Source of the DNA: Huiozyma naganishii CBS 8797
Taxonomy: Eukaryota > Ascomycota > Saccharomycetes > Saccharomycetales > Saccharomycetaceae
Assembly (NCBI RefSeq): GCF_000348985.1
Contig: NC_035925.1
Span: forward strand, 558,001-622,000
DNA length: 64,000 nucleotides
Direction: 5' to 3'
Part shown: piece by piece, positions 22,147-31,363 of the stretch
Layout: the number at the start of each line of letters is the position of its first letter
Position numbering within the stretch: the first letter of the stretch is position 1
The notes under the pieces: generated by a model
What the model was told of the DNA's origin: nothing
The model's input: only the letters and a program-made list of their open reading frames with translations
Database searches by the model: none
Position numbers and translations under genes: made by a program

Positions 22147-22956
22147 CTACACTGTACCGAACTCGCCACGCATTGTCCTCTGCCGCAGGTCCCACAGCGT
22201 CATCCGCTCGTTATCCGGCAGCGCCGCTATCTCGCTGTCCGAAAGCTGCAACACCTGCCGCAGTAGCGCGAGTTGTCTCTTGTACGTCTCCTCGTCAATG
22301 GCGGGTGGTCCCTCGCGGGCCTCTGTCGCGGGCTGGTCCTCGTTCTGCCTCGTGGTGGCCAGCTGCGTGAGATCGTCCACTTGGCACAGCCCTGTCGTCA
22401 GTAGCAACTCGGCGATGACGAACGTGAGCTGCGGATACTCCCCTACAAGCGTCTGCGCACCGGCCCGGTCCCCGCGTGCCCAGTTCTGCAACCCGCGCAG
22501 CGTGTCCAGCTGCTGCTGCCTCGTCAGCCTCCCGATCTCGCTCGATATCACCATCGCAGGCGTCGTCATGTTAATGTTTACGTCCACCCCGGCGGGCAGC
22601 CCAGGGAACCGCATCCCCTCGCCACCATGCTCCTGCATCGTGCTGTCCATGAGACCACCGCCCGCACTTCCGCTGTTGTTGTTGTCCAGGTCACTCCCGG
22701 TAGCGTACCCACACTTCAGGTGCCTCGACCCGAGCGGGTACCCGTTCAGGTTGCGGACCGCTGCAGCGCTGGACTCAAGGTCCCTGTACTCGGCAAAGGC
22801 GTACCCGCGGGACCTGCCCGTCTGCGGGTCAAACACCATCCTGAACCGCGCCACGGGCCCAGCGTTCGAACACAGGTCAAGCACTTGTTGCTCTGTCTGG
22901 TCGTAAGGGATCGACCCCACGTACACGCACTTCGACCGTGCGTTGTGTTGACTCAT
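22147..22956 (-). CDS. RNA15: Cleavage factor IA subunit Rna15
   Basis: 269 residues from ATG 22954-22956; upstream only TTG is available. Rna15 is the CstF-64-like RNA-binding subunit of CF IA in mRNA 3'-end formation. RRM at about residues 8-85 with RNP2 VYVGSIP and RNP1 SRGYAFAEY; Asn/Ser/Gly linker; hinge for Rna14 binding at about 135-200 (IGRLTRQQQLDTLRGLQNWA); C-terminal helical domain for Pcf11 (LRQVLQLSDSEIAALPDNER). The order RIM8, RNA15, DST1 is that of YGL045-043, with MTR3 inserted. Confidence 0.93.
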   Translation of the reverse strand: MSQHNARSKCVYVGSIPYDQTEQQVLDLCSNAGPVARFRMVFDPQTGRSRGYAFAEYRDLESSAAAVRNLNGYPLGSRHLKCGYATGSDLDNNNSGSAGGGLMDSTMQEHGGEGMRFPGLPAGVDVNINMTTPAMVISSEIGRLTRQQQLDTLRGLQNWARGDRAGAQTLVGEYPQLTFVIAELLLTTGLCQVDDLTQLATTRQNEDQPATEAREGPPAIDEETYKRQLALLRQVLQLSDSEIAALPDNERMTLWDLRQRTMRGEFGTV

Positions 22957-23214
22957 ATCTTTGTAAGGATGAACAGATGCAACCGCGCGGTAATTGAGAC
23001 CAGGGAACAGCGACTGCAACTGCGATGGGGGCTAATACCGTGTTGAACAGTTCGTCATCGCAGTCAAAGTGAAAAATTTTGGTGAAACGTAAATTTGAAT
23101 TGAAGAAGCTGCTTCTTGTGACGAAGACTACGTTAAAGCGATGCGTTTGCTGAACTGCTCTGCGTGGGGACTAGCGCGTGAGCCTGATTCAACGGGTTGT
23201 GTGACGTTTGGTAG

Positions 23215-24144
23215 ATGGATACGAAGGAAGTGCTTGCGGTGGTGAAGGCGCTGAACAAGCAGCGGGACGATGAGCAGCAGGTGCTTTTGCTGCTGGGCAA
23301 GCTGGAGAGTGGGGTTTCCCCCACGGAGAAGCTGCTACGTGAGACGAAGGTCGGGGTGGAGGTGAACAAGTTCAAGAAGTCGAAGAACGACGAGATCGCT
23401 AAAGCTGTGCGGCGAATAATTAGCTCGTGGAAGGACGCTATCAACAAGAGCAAACGGGAACGGTCCGCTGCCGCGGGTGCCACGTCGACCGCTGGCGCAA
23501 GTACTACAACCCCGGCGCCAGCGCCTGCTGTGGCAGCTGCTGGTGCCGCTGGCACGACGGGTCCCGCATCCCCGCGGAAGGAGGCCAAGTTCCTGTCTGG
23601 GAAGCCCAGGAACAGTAAGAACGATGGTGTCGACACGGTGGTGCACCATAACAAGCTGCGGGACTCTGTTGTGAGGGCACTGTACGATGCGCTCGCGAAG
23701 GACTCCGAGCACCCACCTTCATCTGTGTTGCAAACCGCGGTGGATATCGAGAAGGAGATGAACGCACTATACGACCACGTCACCTCTGAGAAGCAGTACA
23801 AGGAGAAGTACAGAATCGTGTACTCGAACATCATCTCGAGGAACAACCCGGATCTCAAGTTCAAGATCACCAATGGGGATCTGACGCCGCAGTTCGTCGT
23901 GCAGTGTGACCCGAAGGAATTGGCGCCGGAACACCTGAGGCAGAAGATAGAGGAGATCACGAAGCAGAACCTGTTCAACGCACAGGGCGCCACAATCGAA
24001 AGGTCCGTGACGGATAGATTCCAGTGTGGGAAGTGTAAAGAAAAGAAAGTCTCTTACTACCAACTGCAGACGAGGTCCGCAGATGAACCGCTGACCACTT
24101 TCTGTACGTGCGAGGCATGTGGTAACAGATGGAAGTTCTCTTGA
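23215..24144 (+). CDS. DST1: Transcription elongation factor TFIIS
   Basis: 309 residues, the same as in S. cerevisiae. TFIIS stimulates transcript cleavage by arrested RNA polymerase II. Domain I helix bundle at 1-80, an Ala/Pro-rich linker at about 85-120, domain II at about 140-245 (polymerase binding), and the C-terminal zinc ribbon with CGKCKEK, the catalytic acidic hairpin RSADEP and CTCEACGNRW. RNA15 and DST1 are divergent across 258 bases that contain an RRPE-like TGAAAAATTTTG at 23070-23081. Its 3' end overlaps the longest open frame of PIB2 on the other strand. Confidence 0.96.
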   Translation: MDTKEVLAVVKALNKQRDDEQQVLLLLGKLESGVSPTEKLLRETKVGVEVNKFKKSKNDEIAKAVRRIISSWKDAINKSKRERSAAAGATSTAGASTTTPAPAPAVAAAGAAGTTGPASPRKEAKFLSGKPRNSKNDGVDTVVHHNKLRDSVVRALYDALAKDSEHPPSSVLQTAVDIEKEMNALYDHVTSEKQYKEKYRIVYSNIISRNNPDLKFKITNGDLTPQFVVQCDPKELAPEHLRQKIEEITKQNLFNAQGATIERSVTDRFQCGKCKEKKVSYYQLQTRSADEPLTTFCTCEACGNRWKFS

Positions 24145-24230
24145 GCACCTTCCCCCCTCCCCCCTCGCCTTTATATGATACATACATAACTTCCCACATT
24201 AAACATACACATACCATCATCTCCAGGATG

Positions 24231-25672
24231 TTAGAAACTGGACCAGTTCCAATCGACGGGACGGACCCAACGATACTGTCCTTTCTCCCGTTGTTTGTAG
24301 TTGGTGGTTGTCTGGATGGGACAGCCTTCTGTGTGCCCTTATCCTTGACTTGTTGTGTCTGTTGCGTTCGCTGCAGAGACTTGAGCAGATCTTCGTACTG
24401 CATCACGCACCCGTCGCAGACGCGGACCAAGTGTCCCTCGACTCCCTGTCTTCTGGGATCTACGCAGAATTGAGCCTGTGCGTCCAAGTACAGTGTGTGG
24501 CGGGGTCCCTCGCGCAGAACACCTCTCCACAGTGTCTGCAGTGGTGTCTCCGCTCCAAGACGGAGAAGACCCCATGGCACCGAGAGCAACTGTCCCTTGC
24601 GCTGTCGGGTACCCAGTGGTCTCTTCGCATGGGCACGCCGTATACTTTCTCGCAGCCGCGTGCGGTAGCTGTCCATGAGACTGCTCACTCCCGAATGGAT
24701 GCTCGACTGGCCATTCGAGTCCCTCAGCTTTGCACGGTGTTGTGCGAGGATCGCGTCGACGTCCTGTGACGCGACGGCGGATGCACCAGTAGCCATGTCC
24801 TCAGGGCGGATGTTCGTCTCGGACACATTGCGCAGCACAGCGGGCACGTACAGGGGCTTCTTCGGTGTGCTGATCTGCTTCGCGTGTGCGTTGAGAACCC
24901 TCTTGGGCAGTGCGCCCGGTTGCGAGGGAAGAGGCCGCGTGGGACTCGCCATCGCGGGCCGCGGCGGTTGTGCTTGTGCTTGTACTTGTACTTGTGGCTG
25001 TGGTTGTGGTTGTGGCTGTGGCTGTGGAGTTGTTGTTGGTGATGGTGGTTGGTTGAAGCTCCCTTCCGGATTCAAGAACGACGAGACCTGTTTGATGGAA
25101 GACTGTTTGGAGGCGTTCCCGCGTGGATGGTCCGGTGAAGACGTGGCACTTTTTGAGCTGAGTGCGCTATGGGATGTGCCCCTAGATACAGTATGTTTGG
25201 ATTCCCCAGCCTGCGATCCGTTACGGGAGACATCGGGCGACTCCTCCCCAGCTGGGGCAGTGTCCTGTCCAATCCTCAAAAACGACAGCTTTCTCAACGC
25301 CTGTGTCGTCAAATCCTGTGGCGATGTACTCACCTGTGTCGCCGTCGGTTTTGGAGGTTGGGACACTGGCTGCTGTTGTTGTTGTTGTTGCCCTTCTGAA
25401 CTCCCACCGGTCCTCGATACCGGAGTCCCCGCAGACCCCAAATCGAGCCTTCTATCGTCAGTGAACGGTTGTTTGAGACCAATATTCGAGTTCACGGAGT
25501 CCTCTCTGGGCCTACACAGCCTGTCCCTCCTATTTGCTGCGTTCAAACTGGTGGTCGTGGCCCCGAGAGACTTCAAACTGAGCGAGCTGAGCACTGACTG
25601 TTCACTCTGCCGCCTCGACGGAATCACTTTCACCTTCTCGAAGGTTATCCCCGGTGTCTCTGTCTCTATCAT
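24231..25672 (-). CDS. PIB2: FYVE-domain TORC1 regulator Pib2, with three apparent frameshifts
   Basis: Pib2 binds PI3P on the vacuole and signals glutamine to TORC1. Likely start ATG 25670-25672; upstream codons to 25945 look like leader sequence with an ACACAC tract. The main frame holds LRKLSFLRIG, a PQPQ repeat, KKPLYVPAVLRNVSETN, and later VRVCDGCVMQYEDLL and KDSIVGSVP. The first half of the FYVE domain (DHWVPDS, CSRC, RRHHCRHCGEVFC) is in another frame at about 24622-24505, and the C-terminal DWNWSSF plus stop is in another frame at 24254-24231. Intact Pib2 thus needs three single-base changes, near 24622-24650, 24502-24505 and 24254-24258. The main frame has no stop and runs on to 23975, antisense to DST1. 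Recent inactivation or sequence errors are the two readings. DST1-PIB2 adjacency is not that of S. cerevisiae. Confidence 0.82.
24960..25030 (-). repeat. Pro-Gln coding repeat in PIB2
   Basis: Hexanucleotide-type repeat encoding alternating Pro-Gln and Val/Ala-Gln dipeptides within the disordered middle of Pib2. Confidence 0.7.
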
Positions 25673-26395
25673 AATACTTTGCGTGCACACACACACACAG
25701 AGGCGACTTTTCCTACCCTTGTGAGTCTCATTCTTCTTCTCGGTGTTTGATAAGAGGAGGTAATTATTATCAAAACATCCTCGAACTCTAAGACGCAGAG
25801 GAGGGGGGGGGGCGTGACAAGAGTGTGTTGTGTTCGTCACCATGCCCACTACATAGAACGCGCGTGCAAGTGTCCCTGTTGCGAGGTCCACAGACTGCTT
25901 AGAGCGAGGAATAGGGCATCCCTCTGTACGTAGCATCGTATACATAACAACAATACACTGCTAGAACTACTAGAACTACAATAATTACACCACTACTACT
26001 ACACACTACACATTACAGTACTGCTTTGTAACTACACTAAACTATAGCAACAACTACTACTACATGATAAACACATAACAAGTATACAAATGTTTATGTA
26101 ACACTACAAGAAGTTATCGTCAAGATAATTTTTTTGCATAAAACCGTTTCTCACTGCAACAACTACACAACGACTGCTACTACTGTTACTACTCTCCTAC
26201 TCTTCTTCTACTGTCACTACTGTTACAGTCTACAGTCCACAGTCTAACACCAAAGACCCAGCCACCGCACCGCGTGTTTTTGTCGTTGAAGTTTCAAAAG
26301 AAGAAATAAAAAGTCGAAGTTGTTGTAGTCGAGCGTTGTACTTGCACTTGTGCTAGCAATTGTAGCTGCATTTATCACCCCTAGAGCGTTATAGC
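25673..26395. other. Divergent intergenic region between PIB2 and STT3
   Basis: About 720 bases. An (AC)n run near 25684-25700 precedes the PIB2 start. From about 25950 to 26240 the plus strand is a low-complexity tract rich in ACT, ACA and CTA triplets, much poorer in GC than the genes on either side. No gene or RNA recognised. Confidence 0.5.
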
Positions 26396-28639
26396 ATGTC
26401 TGGGAAGAGCACGAGTGCACGCACAGGTGCGAGCGGTGCTCAATTGCAGAGCGAGTGGGCCGCAGCGGTCGCTTGGATGCAGACGGTGCTGAAAGTCGCC
26501 GTCTTTGGGTCAATTGTCGTCGCAGCAGTGTCCTCGAGACTGTTTGCAGTGGTGAACTTCGAGTCCATCATCCACGAGTTTGACCCCTGGTTCAACTACA
26601 GAGCCACCAAATACTTGGTCGAGAACTCGTTCTACGATTTCCTCAACTGGTTCGATGATAGAACTTGGTACCCTCTAGGGAGAGTCACTGGGGGCACTCT
26701 GTACCCTGGTCTGATGACTACCTCCGCGGCAGTGTGGCATCTGTTGAGACGCGTCGGTCTGCCCGTGGATATCAGGAACATATGTGTCATGTTTGCGCCA
26801 GCGTTCGCTGGTGTCACCGCTTACTGTACTTACAAATTGACTTGCGATATTAAGGATTCTCGTGCTGGGTTACTAGCGGCAGCGTTCATTGCTATTGTCC
26901 CAGGGTATATCTCCAGGTCTGTTGCTGGGTCTTACGATAACGAGGCCATTGCAATCACTTTGCTAATGCTCACTTTCATGTTTTGGATTAAAGCAGTTAA
27001 AAGAGGGTCCATCCTGTTTGGGACTTGTGCTGGGTTATGTTACTTCTACATGGTGTCCGCATGGGGCGGGTACGTGTTCATCACGAACTTGATCCCATTC
27101 CACGTGTTCTGCCTGTTGCTCATGGGACGGTACACTGCGAAACTGTACATCGCTTACAACACCTGGTTCGTCATCGGTACTATCGCATCAATGCAGATCC
27201 CATTCGTTGGGTTCCTACCTATCAAGTCCAATGACCACATGTCCGCCCTAGGGATCTTCGGGTTGATCCAAGTGTTCGCCCTCGGACAGTTCATCAAGCA
27301 ACAGGTTTCCTACAAGAAGTTCAAGATCATCACTGCGGTGTCCCTAGTCGTCATGATGGTCGTTGGTGTCTTGGGTCTCTTTGCGCTCACGTACATGGGG
27401 CTCATCGCACCTTGGACGGGAAGGTTCTACTCCCTATGGGACACGAACTACGCAAGGATCCACATCCCAATCATCGCGTCCGTCTCGGAACATCAACCGG
27501 TCGCATGGCCCGCGTTCTTCTTCGACTCACATTTCCTCATCTGGTTGTTCCCAGCTGGTGTGTTCCTCTTGTTCATGGACTTGAAGGACGAACACGTGTT
27601 CATCATTGCTTACTCCGTGCTGTGTTCTTACTTCACGGGTGTCATGGTCCGTCTGATGTTGACGCTGACTCCGGTGATTTGTATCACCGCCGCGGTGGCA
27701 CTATCCAAGATATTCGATATATACCTGGACTTCTCCCAGATCTTGTTCCAAGAAGACAATGATGACGCCGAAGGGGGTAAGAAGAACAAGAAGTCCGAGG
27801 GCGCGAAGATCTGGCCCCTGGTTTCGAAACTCGTTGTCTCAGGGTCCTTCATCTTCTACCTGTACCTGTTCGTGTACCACTGCACCTGGGTCACGCAAAC
27901 GGCGTACAGCTCCCCCTCCGTCGTGCTCCCATCCTCGACACCAGATGGCCGCACCTCGCTCATCGACGACTACAGGGAGGCCTACTACTGGCTCCGCATG
28001 AACACACCAGAGGACGCGAAAGTCGCCGCCTGGTGGGACTACGGGTACCAAATCGGGGGTATGGCGGACCGTACTACGCTCGTTGACAACAACACTTGGA
28101 ACAACACGCACATCGCAATCGTTGGGAAGGCACTTTCGTCCCCCGAGGACCGCGCGTACGAGATCCTCAAGGAACACGACGTCGAGTACGTCCTCGTCAT
28201 GTTCGGTGGACTCATCGGGTTCGGAGGTGACGACCTCAACAAGTTCCTATGGATGATCAGGATCAGTGAAGGTATTTGGCCAGAGGAGATCCGCGAGAGA
28301 GATTTCTTCACGGATAGGGGCGAGTACCGTGTCGATTCCGGTGCGACTCCCACAATGAAGAACTCAATCATGTACAAGATGTCGTACCATGGGTTCCCAG
28401 AACTCTTCGGTGGTGAGGCGCAGGACCGTGTCAGAGGACAGCACATTACACAAGGGGACGTGGGGGAATTGCACTACTTTGAGGAGGCGTTCACTTCGAC
28501 AAACTGGATGGTCCGTATCTACAAAATTCGCGACTTGGACAACGAGGGCAGACCACTCTCGCAGGTATCCGCTGCCACAAAAGCAAAATCTAAGCGTAGA
28601 GCTGCCCAGAGGAGACCACAGATCGAACTGCGTGTTTAA
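26396..28639 (+). CDS. STT3: Oligosaccharyltransferase catalytic subunit Stt3
   Basis: 747 residues (S. cerevisiae 718). Stt3 transfers the dolichol-linked glycan to Asn in N-X-S/T sequons in the ER. About 13 membrane segments follow a short Ser/Ala-rich N-terminus. Signature sites: EFDPWFNYRATK in the first luminal loop near residue 61, SYDNEAIAI near 180, and the C-terminal catalytic-fold motif AWWDYGYQIGG near 545, followed by NNTWNNTHIA. The cytosolic end is basic. STT3, GET1, CKB1, JAC1 and ATE1 follow YGL022W-YGL017W without ALK1. Confidence 0.97.
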   Translation: MSGKSTSARTGASGAQLQSEWAAAVAWMQTVLKVAVFGSIVVAAVSSRLFAVVNFESIIHEFDPWFNYRATKYLVENSFYDFLNWFDDRTWYPLGRVTGGTLYPGLMTTSAAVWHLLRRVGLPVDIRNICVMFAPAFAGVTAYCTYKLTCDIKDSRAGLLAAAFIAIVPGYISRSVAGSYDNEAIAITLLMLTFMFWIKAVKRGSILFGTCAGLCYFYMVSAWGGYVFITNLIPFHVFCLLLMGRYTAKLYIAYNTWFVIGTIASMQIPFVGFLPIKSNDHMSALGIFGLIQVFALGQFIKQQVSYKKFKIITAVSLVVMMVVGVLGLFALTYMGLIAPWTGRFYSLWDTNYARIHIPIIASVSEHQPVAWPAFFFDSHFLIWLFPAGVFLLFMDLKDEHVFIIAYSVLCSYFTGVMVRLMLTLTPVICITAAVALSKIFDIYLDFSQILFQEDNDDAEGGKKNKKSEGAKIWPLVSKLVVSGSFIFYLYLFVYHCTWVTQTAYSSPSVVLPSSTPDGRTSLIDDYREAYYWLRMNTPEDAKVAAWWDYGYQIGGMADRTTLVDNNTWNNTHIAIVGKALSSPEDRAYEILKEHDVEYVLVMFGGLIGFGGDDLNKFLWMIRISEGIWPEEIRERDFFTDRGEYRVDSGATPTMKNSIMYKMSYHGFPELFGGEAQDRVRGQHITQGDVGELHYFEEAFTSTNWMVRIYKIRDLDNEGRPLSQVSAATKAKSKRRAAQRRPQIELRV

Positions 28640-28741
28640 AACACCACGGGGTTTTGCGGTCCCTTCCTCCTCCTATAGGTCTACTAGATAAAAGTTACCT
28701 CTTCTATTACAAAATACATACACTTTATAAGCCAATCGTCG

Positions 28742-29383
28742 TTATAGAGACGTCGAGGTGCTGGTGTTCCTCTTCGCCGGGTTCGGCACCGCTGGCGTGA
28801 ACCACAGCGTCTTGACGACAAACTCCACCGTGGCCAGAACGGAGCTGAGCGCCCAGCACCACACCCCAAGCGACACATTAACGTGGCCCATCGCGACGGA
28901 CCGGCCTTTCAACCACTGCAGCGGCAGCATCGCGTAGAACAGAAAACCTTGGTCCCACACGGCACGTACCAGACTCGGGAAGTACTTGGGCGACCGCAGC
29001 GTGTACACCACATGCTTCCCAAACCACAACTTGAACAAAGTGAAGGGTACCGTCAGGAGCACCAGCTTCGCATGTTTGAACCGGCTGGCCCGCCCGTCGT
29101 TGGCAGACCGTACCTCCTGCTTCAAGGAATCGATCCGCTTGTTCAGCTTGTCCAGCTTCCTGTTGTTCAAAGTCCACTTCGTATACTCATCCTGTGCAGA
29201 CACACCCATGTTCTTCTCCTTCAGCGCAGCGTACTCGGCGAGGGAAGTCCTCAACTCGCGGACCGCACGGGCGTTCGCAGGACCGAAAATCCGCGCACAG
29301 ATAGCATCGACCACATTCGGATAAAATTGGAACACCTTTCCAAGCACTACAAACAGCAGCGTCACCGCCACAACGCCGTTCAT
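28742..29383 (-). CDS. GET1: Tail-anchored protein insertion receptor Get1
   Basis: 213 residues, ATG at 29381-29383. Get1 with Get2 is the ER receptor that receives tail-anchored proteins from Get3. One N-terminal membrane segment, then a cytosolic coiled coil at about 35-100 (YTKWTLNNRKLDKLNKRID, the Get3-binding fingers), and two C-terminal membrane segments with LLTVPFTLFKLWFGKHVVY and the VSLGVWCWAL segment. Somewhat shorter than the S. cerevisiae protein (235). Confidence 0.93.
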   Translation of the reverse strand: MNGVVAVTLLFVVLGKVFQFYPNVVDAICARIFGPANARAVRELRTSLAEYAALKEKNMGVSAQDEYTKWTLNNRKLDKLNKRIDSLKQEVRSANDGRASRFKHAKLVLLTVPFTLFKLWFGKHVVYTLRSPKYFPSLVRAVWDQGFLFYAMLPLQWLKGRSVAMGHVNVSLGVWCWALSSVLATVEFVVKTLWFTPAVPNPAKRNTSTSTSL

Positions 29384-29630
29384 CGCTTGCTACGGTTGAA
29401 TTGCACAACCCACTCTCTTTCTCAAGTGACGAGCAGGTCAATGACTTGGGTCACTTTTAAAACCGTCTAAAATTTTTTGATATAATTTGGATACTTTGGA
29501 TACTTAGATGGTGGGGGAGCGCTCTCTTGACAAGTGTTTTCGTCACGTTTCCAACGGCTTGTGTCAGTTGGTCCTCGGTCATCTCTCTAGGGGAACCTTA
29601 TCCAATTTTCCCGCAATAGGTTCAGCCATC

Positions 29631-30389
29631 ATGCCCGAGTACACTGCCGGTAACTCCTCTGAGGACAGTGGTAACTACGAGGAGTGGATCCCGTCGTTCT
29701 GCGCGCGGTTTGGCCACGAGTTCTTCTGCCAGGTGCCCGTGGAATTTATAGAGGACGACTTCAACATGACCTCGCTGCCACAGGAGGTCCCACACTACAG
29801 GAAAGCCCTGGACCTGATCCTGGACCTCGAAACGATGTCCGAGGACGAGGGCTCCCCCACCGCTGCAGACTCCATTGAAACGGACGACCCGGCTTCGCGC
29901 TCCATCATTGAACACTCCGCGGAACAATTGTACGGGCTCGTCCACGCGAGGTTCATCCTCACGAAACAGGGGTTGCAGGCCATGGCGGAGAAGTTCGACC
30001 ATAAAGTCTTCGGTACTTGCCCGAGGTACTACTGCTCCGGGATGCAGCTGCTGCCCTGCGGGCTCAGCGATACAGTGGGGAAGCACACGGTGCGGCTGTA
30101 CTGCCCGAGCTGCCAGGATCTCTACTTACCGCAGTCGTCGCGGTACCTATGTCTCGAGGGAGCGTTCTGGGGCACATCGTTTCCCGGTGTGTTCTTGAAA
30201 CACTTCAAAGAGCTCGAGGACTACGTCGAACGGAAGTCCAAGGAGTCGTACTCGCTCAAAGTGTTCGGCTTCAAGATCAGCGACCAGGCAATATCGGGCC
30301 AGCGGATGCACTGGCTCAGACAGTACCCAGAGACGGAGGAGGAGAAGCTCGAGTTCAAAAGCTGTGAGTTCGAACTGCCCGCCGTTTAA
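29631..30389 (+). CDS. CKB1: Casein kinase 2 regulatory subunit beta (Ckb1)
   Basis: 252 residues from ATG 29631. The frame is open from ATG 29508, adding 41 residues with no family resemblance, whereas 29631 places EEWIPSFC at the normal distance from the start. CK2 beta assembles and targets the kinase. Seen: FGHEFFCQVPVEFIEDDFN, an acidic insert at about 70-90 (shorter than in S. cerevisiae Ckb1), ARFILTKQGLQAMAEKF, the zinc site CPRYYC...CPSCQDLY and the dimer region WGTSFPGVFLKHF. Symbol supported by synteny with YGL019W. Confidence 0.93.
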   Translation: MPEYTAGNSSEDSGNYEEWIPSFCARFGHEFFCQVPVEFIEDDFNMTSLPQEVPHYRKALDLILDLETMSEDEGSPTAADSIETDDPASRSIIEHSAEQLYGLVHARFILTKQGLQAMAEKFDHKVFGTCPRYYCSGMQLLPCGLSDTVGKHTVRLYCPSCQDLYLPQSSRYLCLEGAFWGTSFPGVFLKHFKELEDYVERKSKESYSLKVFGFKISDQAISGQRMHWLRQYPETEEEKLEFKSCEFELPAV

Positions 30390-30523
30390 GCAACGCAGCC
30401 CAGCTAATGGAGCTTGCCGTTGAGGAGGAGGAAGACGGCACCCACTAAAAGAGTTCATCTATAGGCATACACGTATATGTATGTATATAGTACCTGTGTA
30501 CACATAAAATCACACCCTGTACT

Positions 30524-31129
30524 TCAATGCGAGAGGTCTATTCTCGCACCGGGGGACCATTCTTTGATGGCCTTGGCTAGGTTGGTCCAGTATTTGAGTT
30601 CCACGGTCAACGAAATCGCAGCAGCGTAGTCTCCAGTGCGGAATGCCCTCCCCAGGGACTCCTGCACAGCGTCGATGCGAGCCTTGTTTTCCGCAGCGAT
30701 CTTGCTGACTACAGCAGCATCCTCAGCGTACTGGAGCTCCTCGTGTACTTCCAGCACCTCCATCAGCAGCGTGGGGGGTACGAATGACTGTGCTTTGCTC
30801 TGCTCATCGCTCGTTAAATCCACACCCTCGTGCAGCAGGATCAAATACTGCGCCCGCCGAAGTGGGTCCTTCAACGTGTGGTAGTTCTTGTTCAGCGTCG
30901 AGGATTCGTCAGTTGCCGCATTGGAATTGGCATCAGGGTGTACCTTCGCCTGCAAATTACGGTACTCTCTCCGAAGCAGGGACTGGTCCACGTCCCATGT
31001 AGGCGTACCTTGAGGGAAGGTCTGCGGGAATAATTTGAAGAGTGTGTGCAGTCCTCTCCTTGAAAACGTGCACCCACGGATTATTACGCTCCCGCTACGC
31101 AACGAGTGTGGAGTCCTCCTCAGTAACAT
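30524..31129 (-). CDS. JAC1: Mitochondrial J-protein Jac1
   Basis: 201 residues. Jac1 is the matrix co-chaperone that delivers the Fe-S scaffold Isu1 to the Hsp70 Ssq1. An Arg-rich, acid-free N-terminal ~30 residues looks like a mitochondrial presequence. The J domain has HPD at residues 64-66; the C-terminal helical bundle (FVPPTLLMEVLEVHEELQ and AAISLTVELKYW) is the Isu1-binding part. ATG at 31127-31129. Confidence 0.94.
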   Translation of the reverse strand: MLLRRTPHSLRSGSVIIRGCTFSRRGLHTLFKLFPQTFPQGTPTWDVDQSLLRREYRNLQAKVHPDANSNAATDESSTLNKNYHTLKDPLRRAQYLILLHEGVDLTSDEQSKAQSFVPPTLLMEVLEVHEELQYAEDAAVVSKIAAENKARIDAVQESLGRAFRTGDYAAAISLTVELKYWTNLAKAIKEWSPGARIDLSH

Positions 31130-31363
31130 CCTGTATCGTCAACAACCACTCGCTTGGCACAGCAGGTCATCGCAGATCTGTAGGGTACACACACCTTGGA
31201 GAAGGAATAATATATATATTATTTTAATGTTACAGCAATTTTTCAGTTGCGGGTGTCAGAACAGCAGGTTGTTAGGTCCAGAGGTACAGTTGTACTCTCC
31301 AAGAGCGTACTTCCCATATAAACAGTCAAGCAGTACGTTTTTACGCAGTACAATTGACCCACT

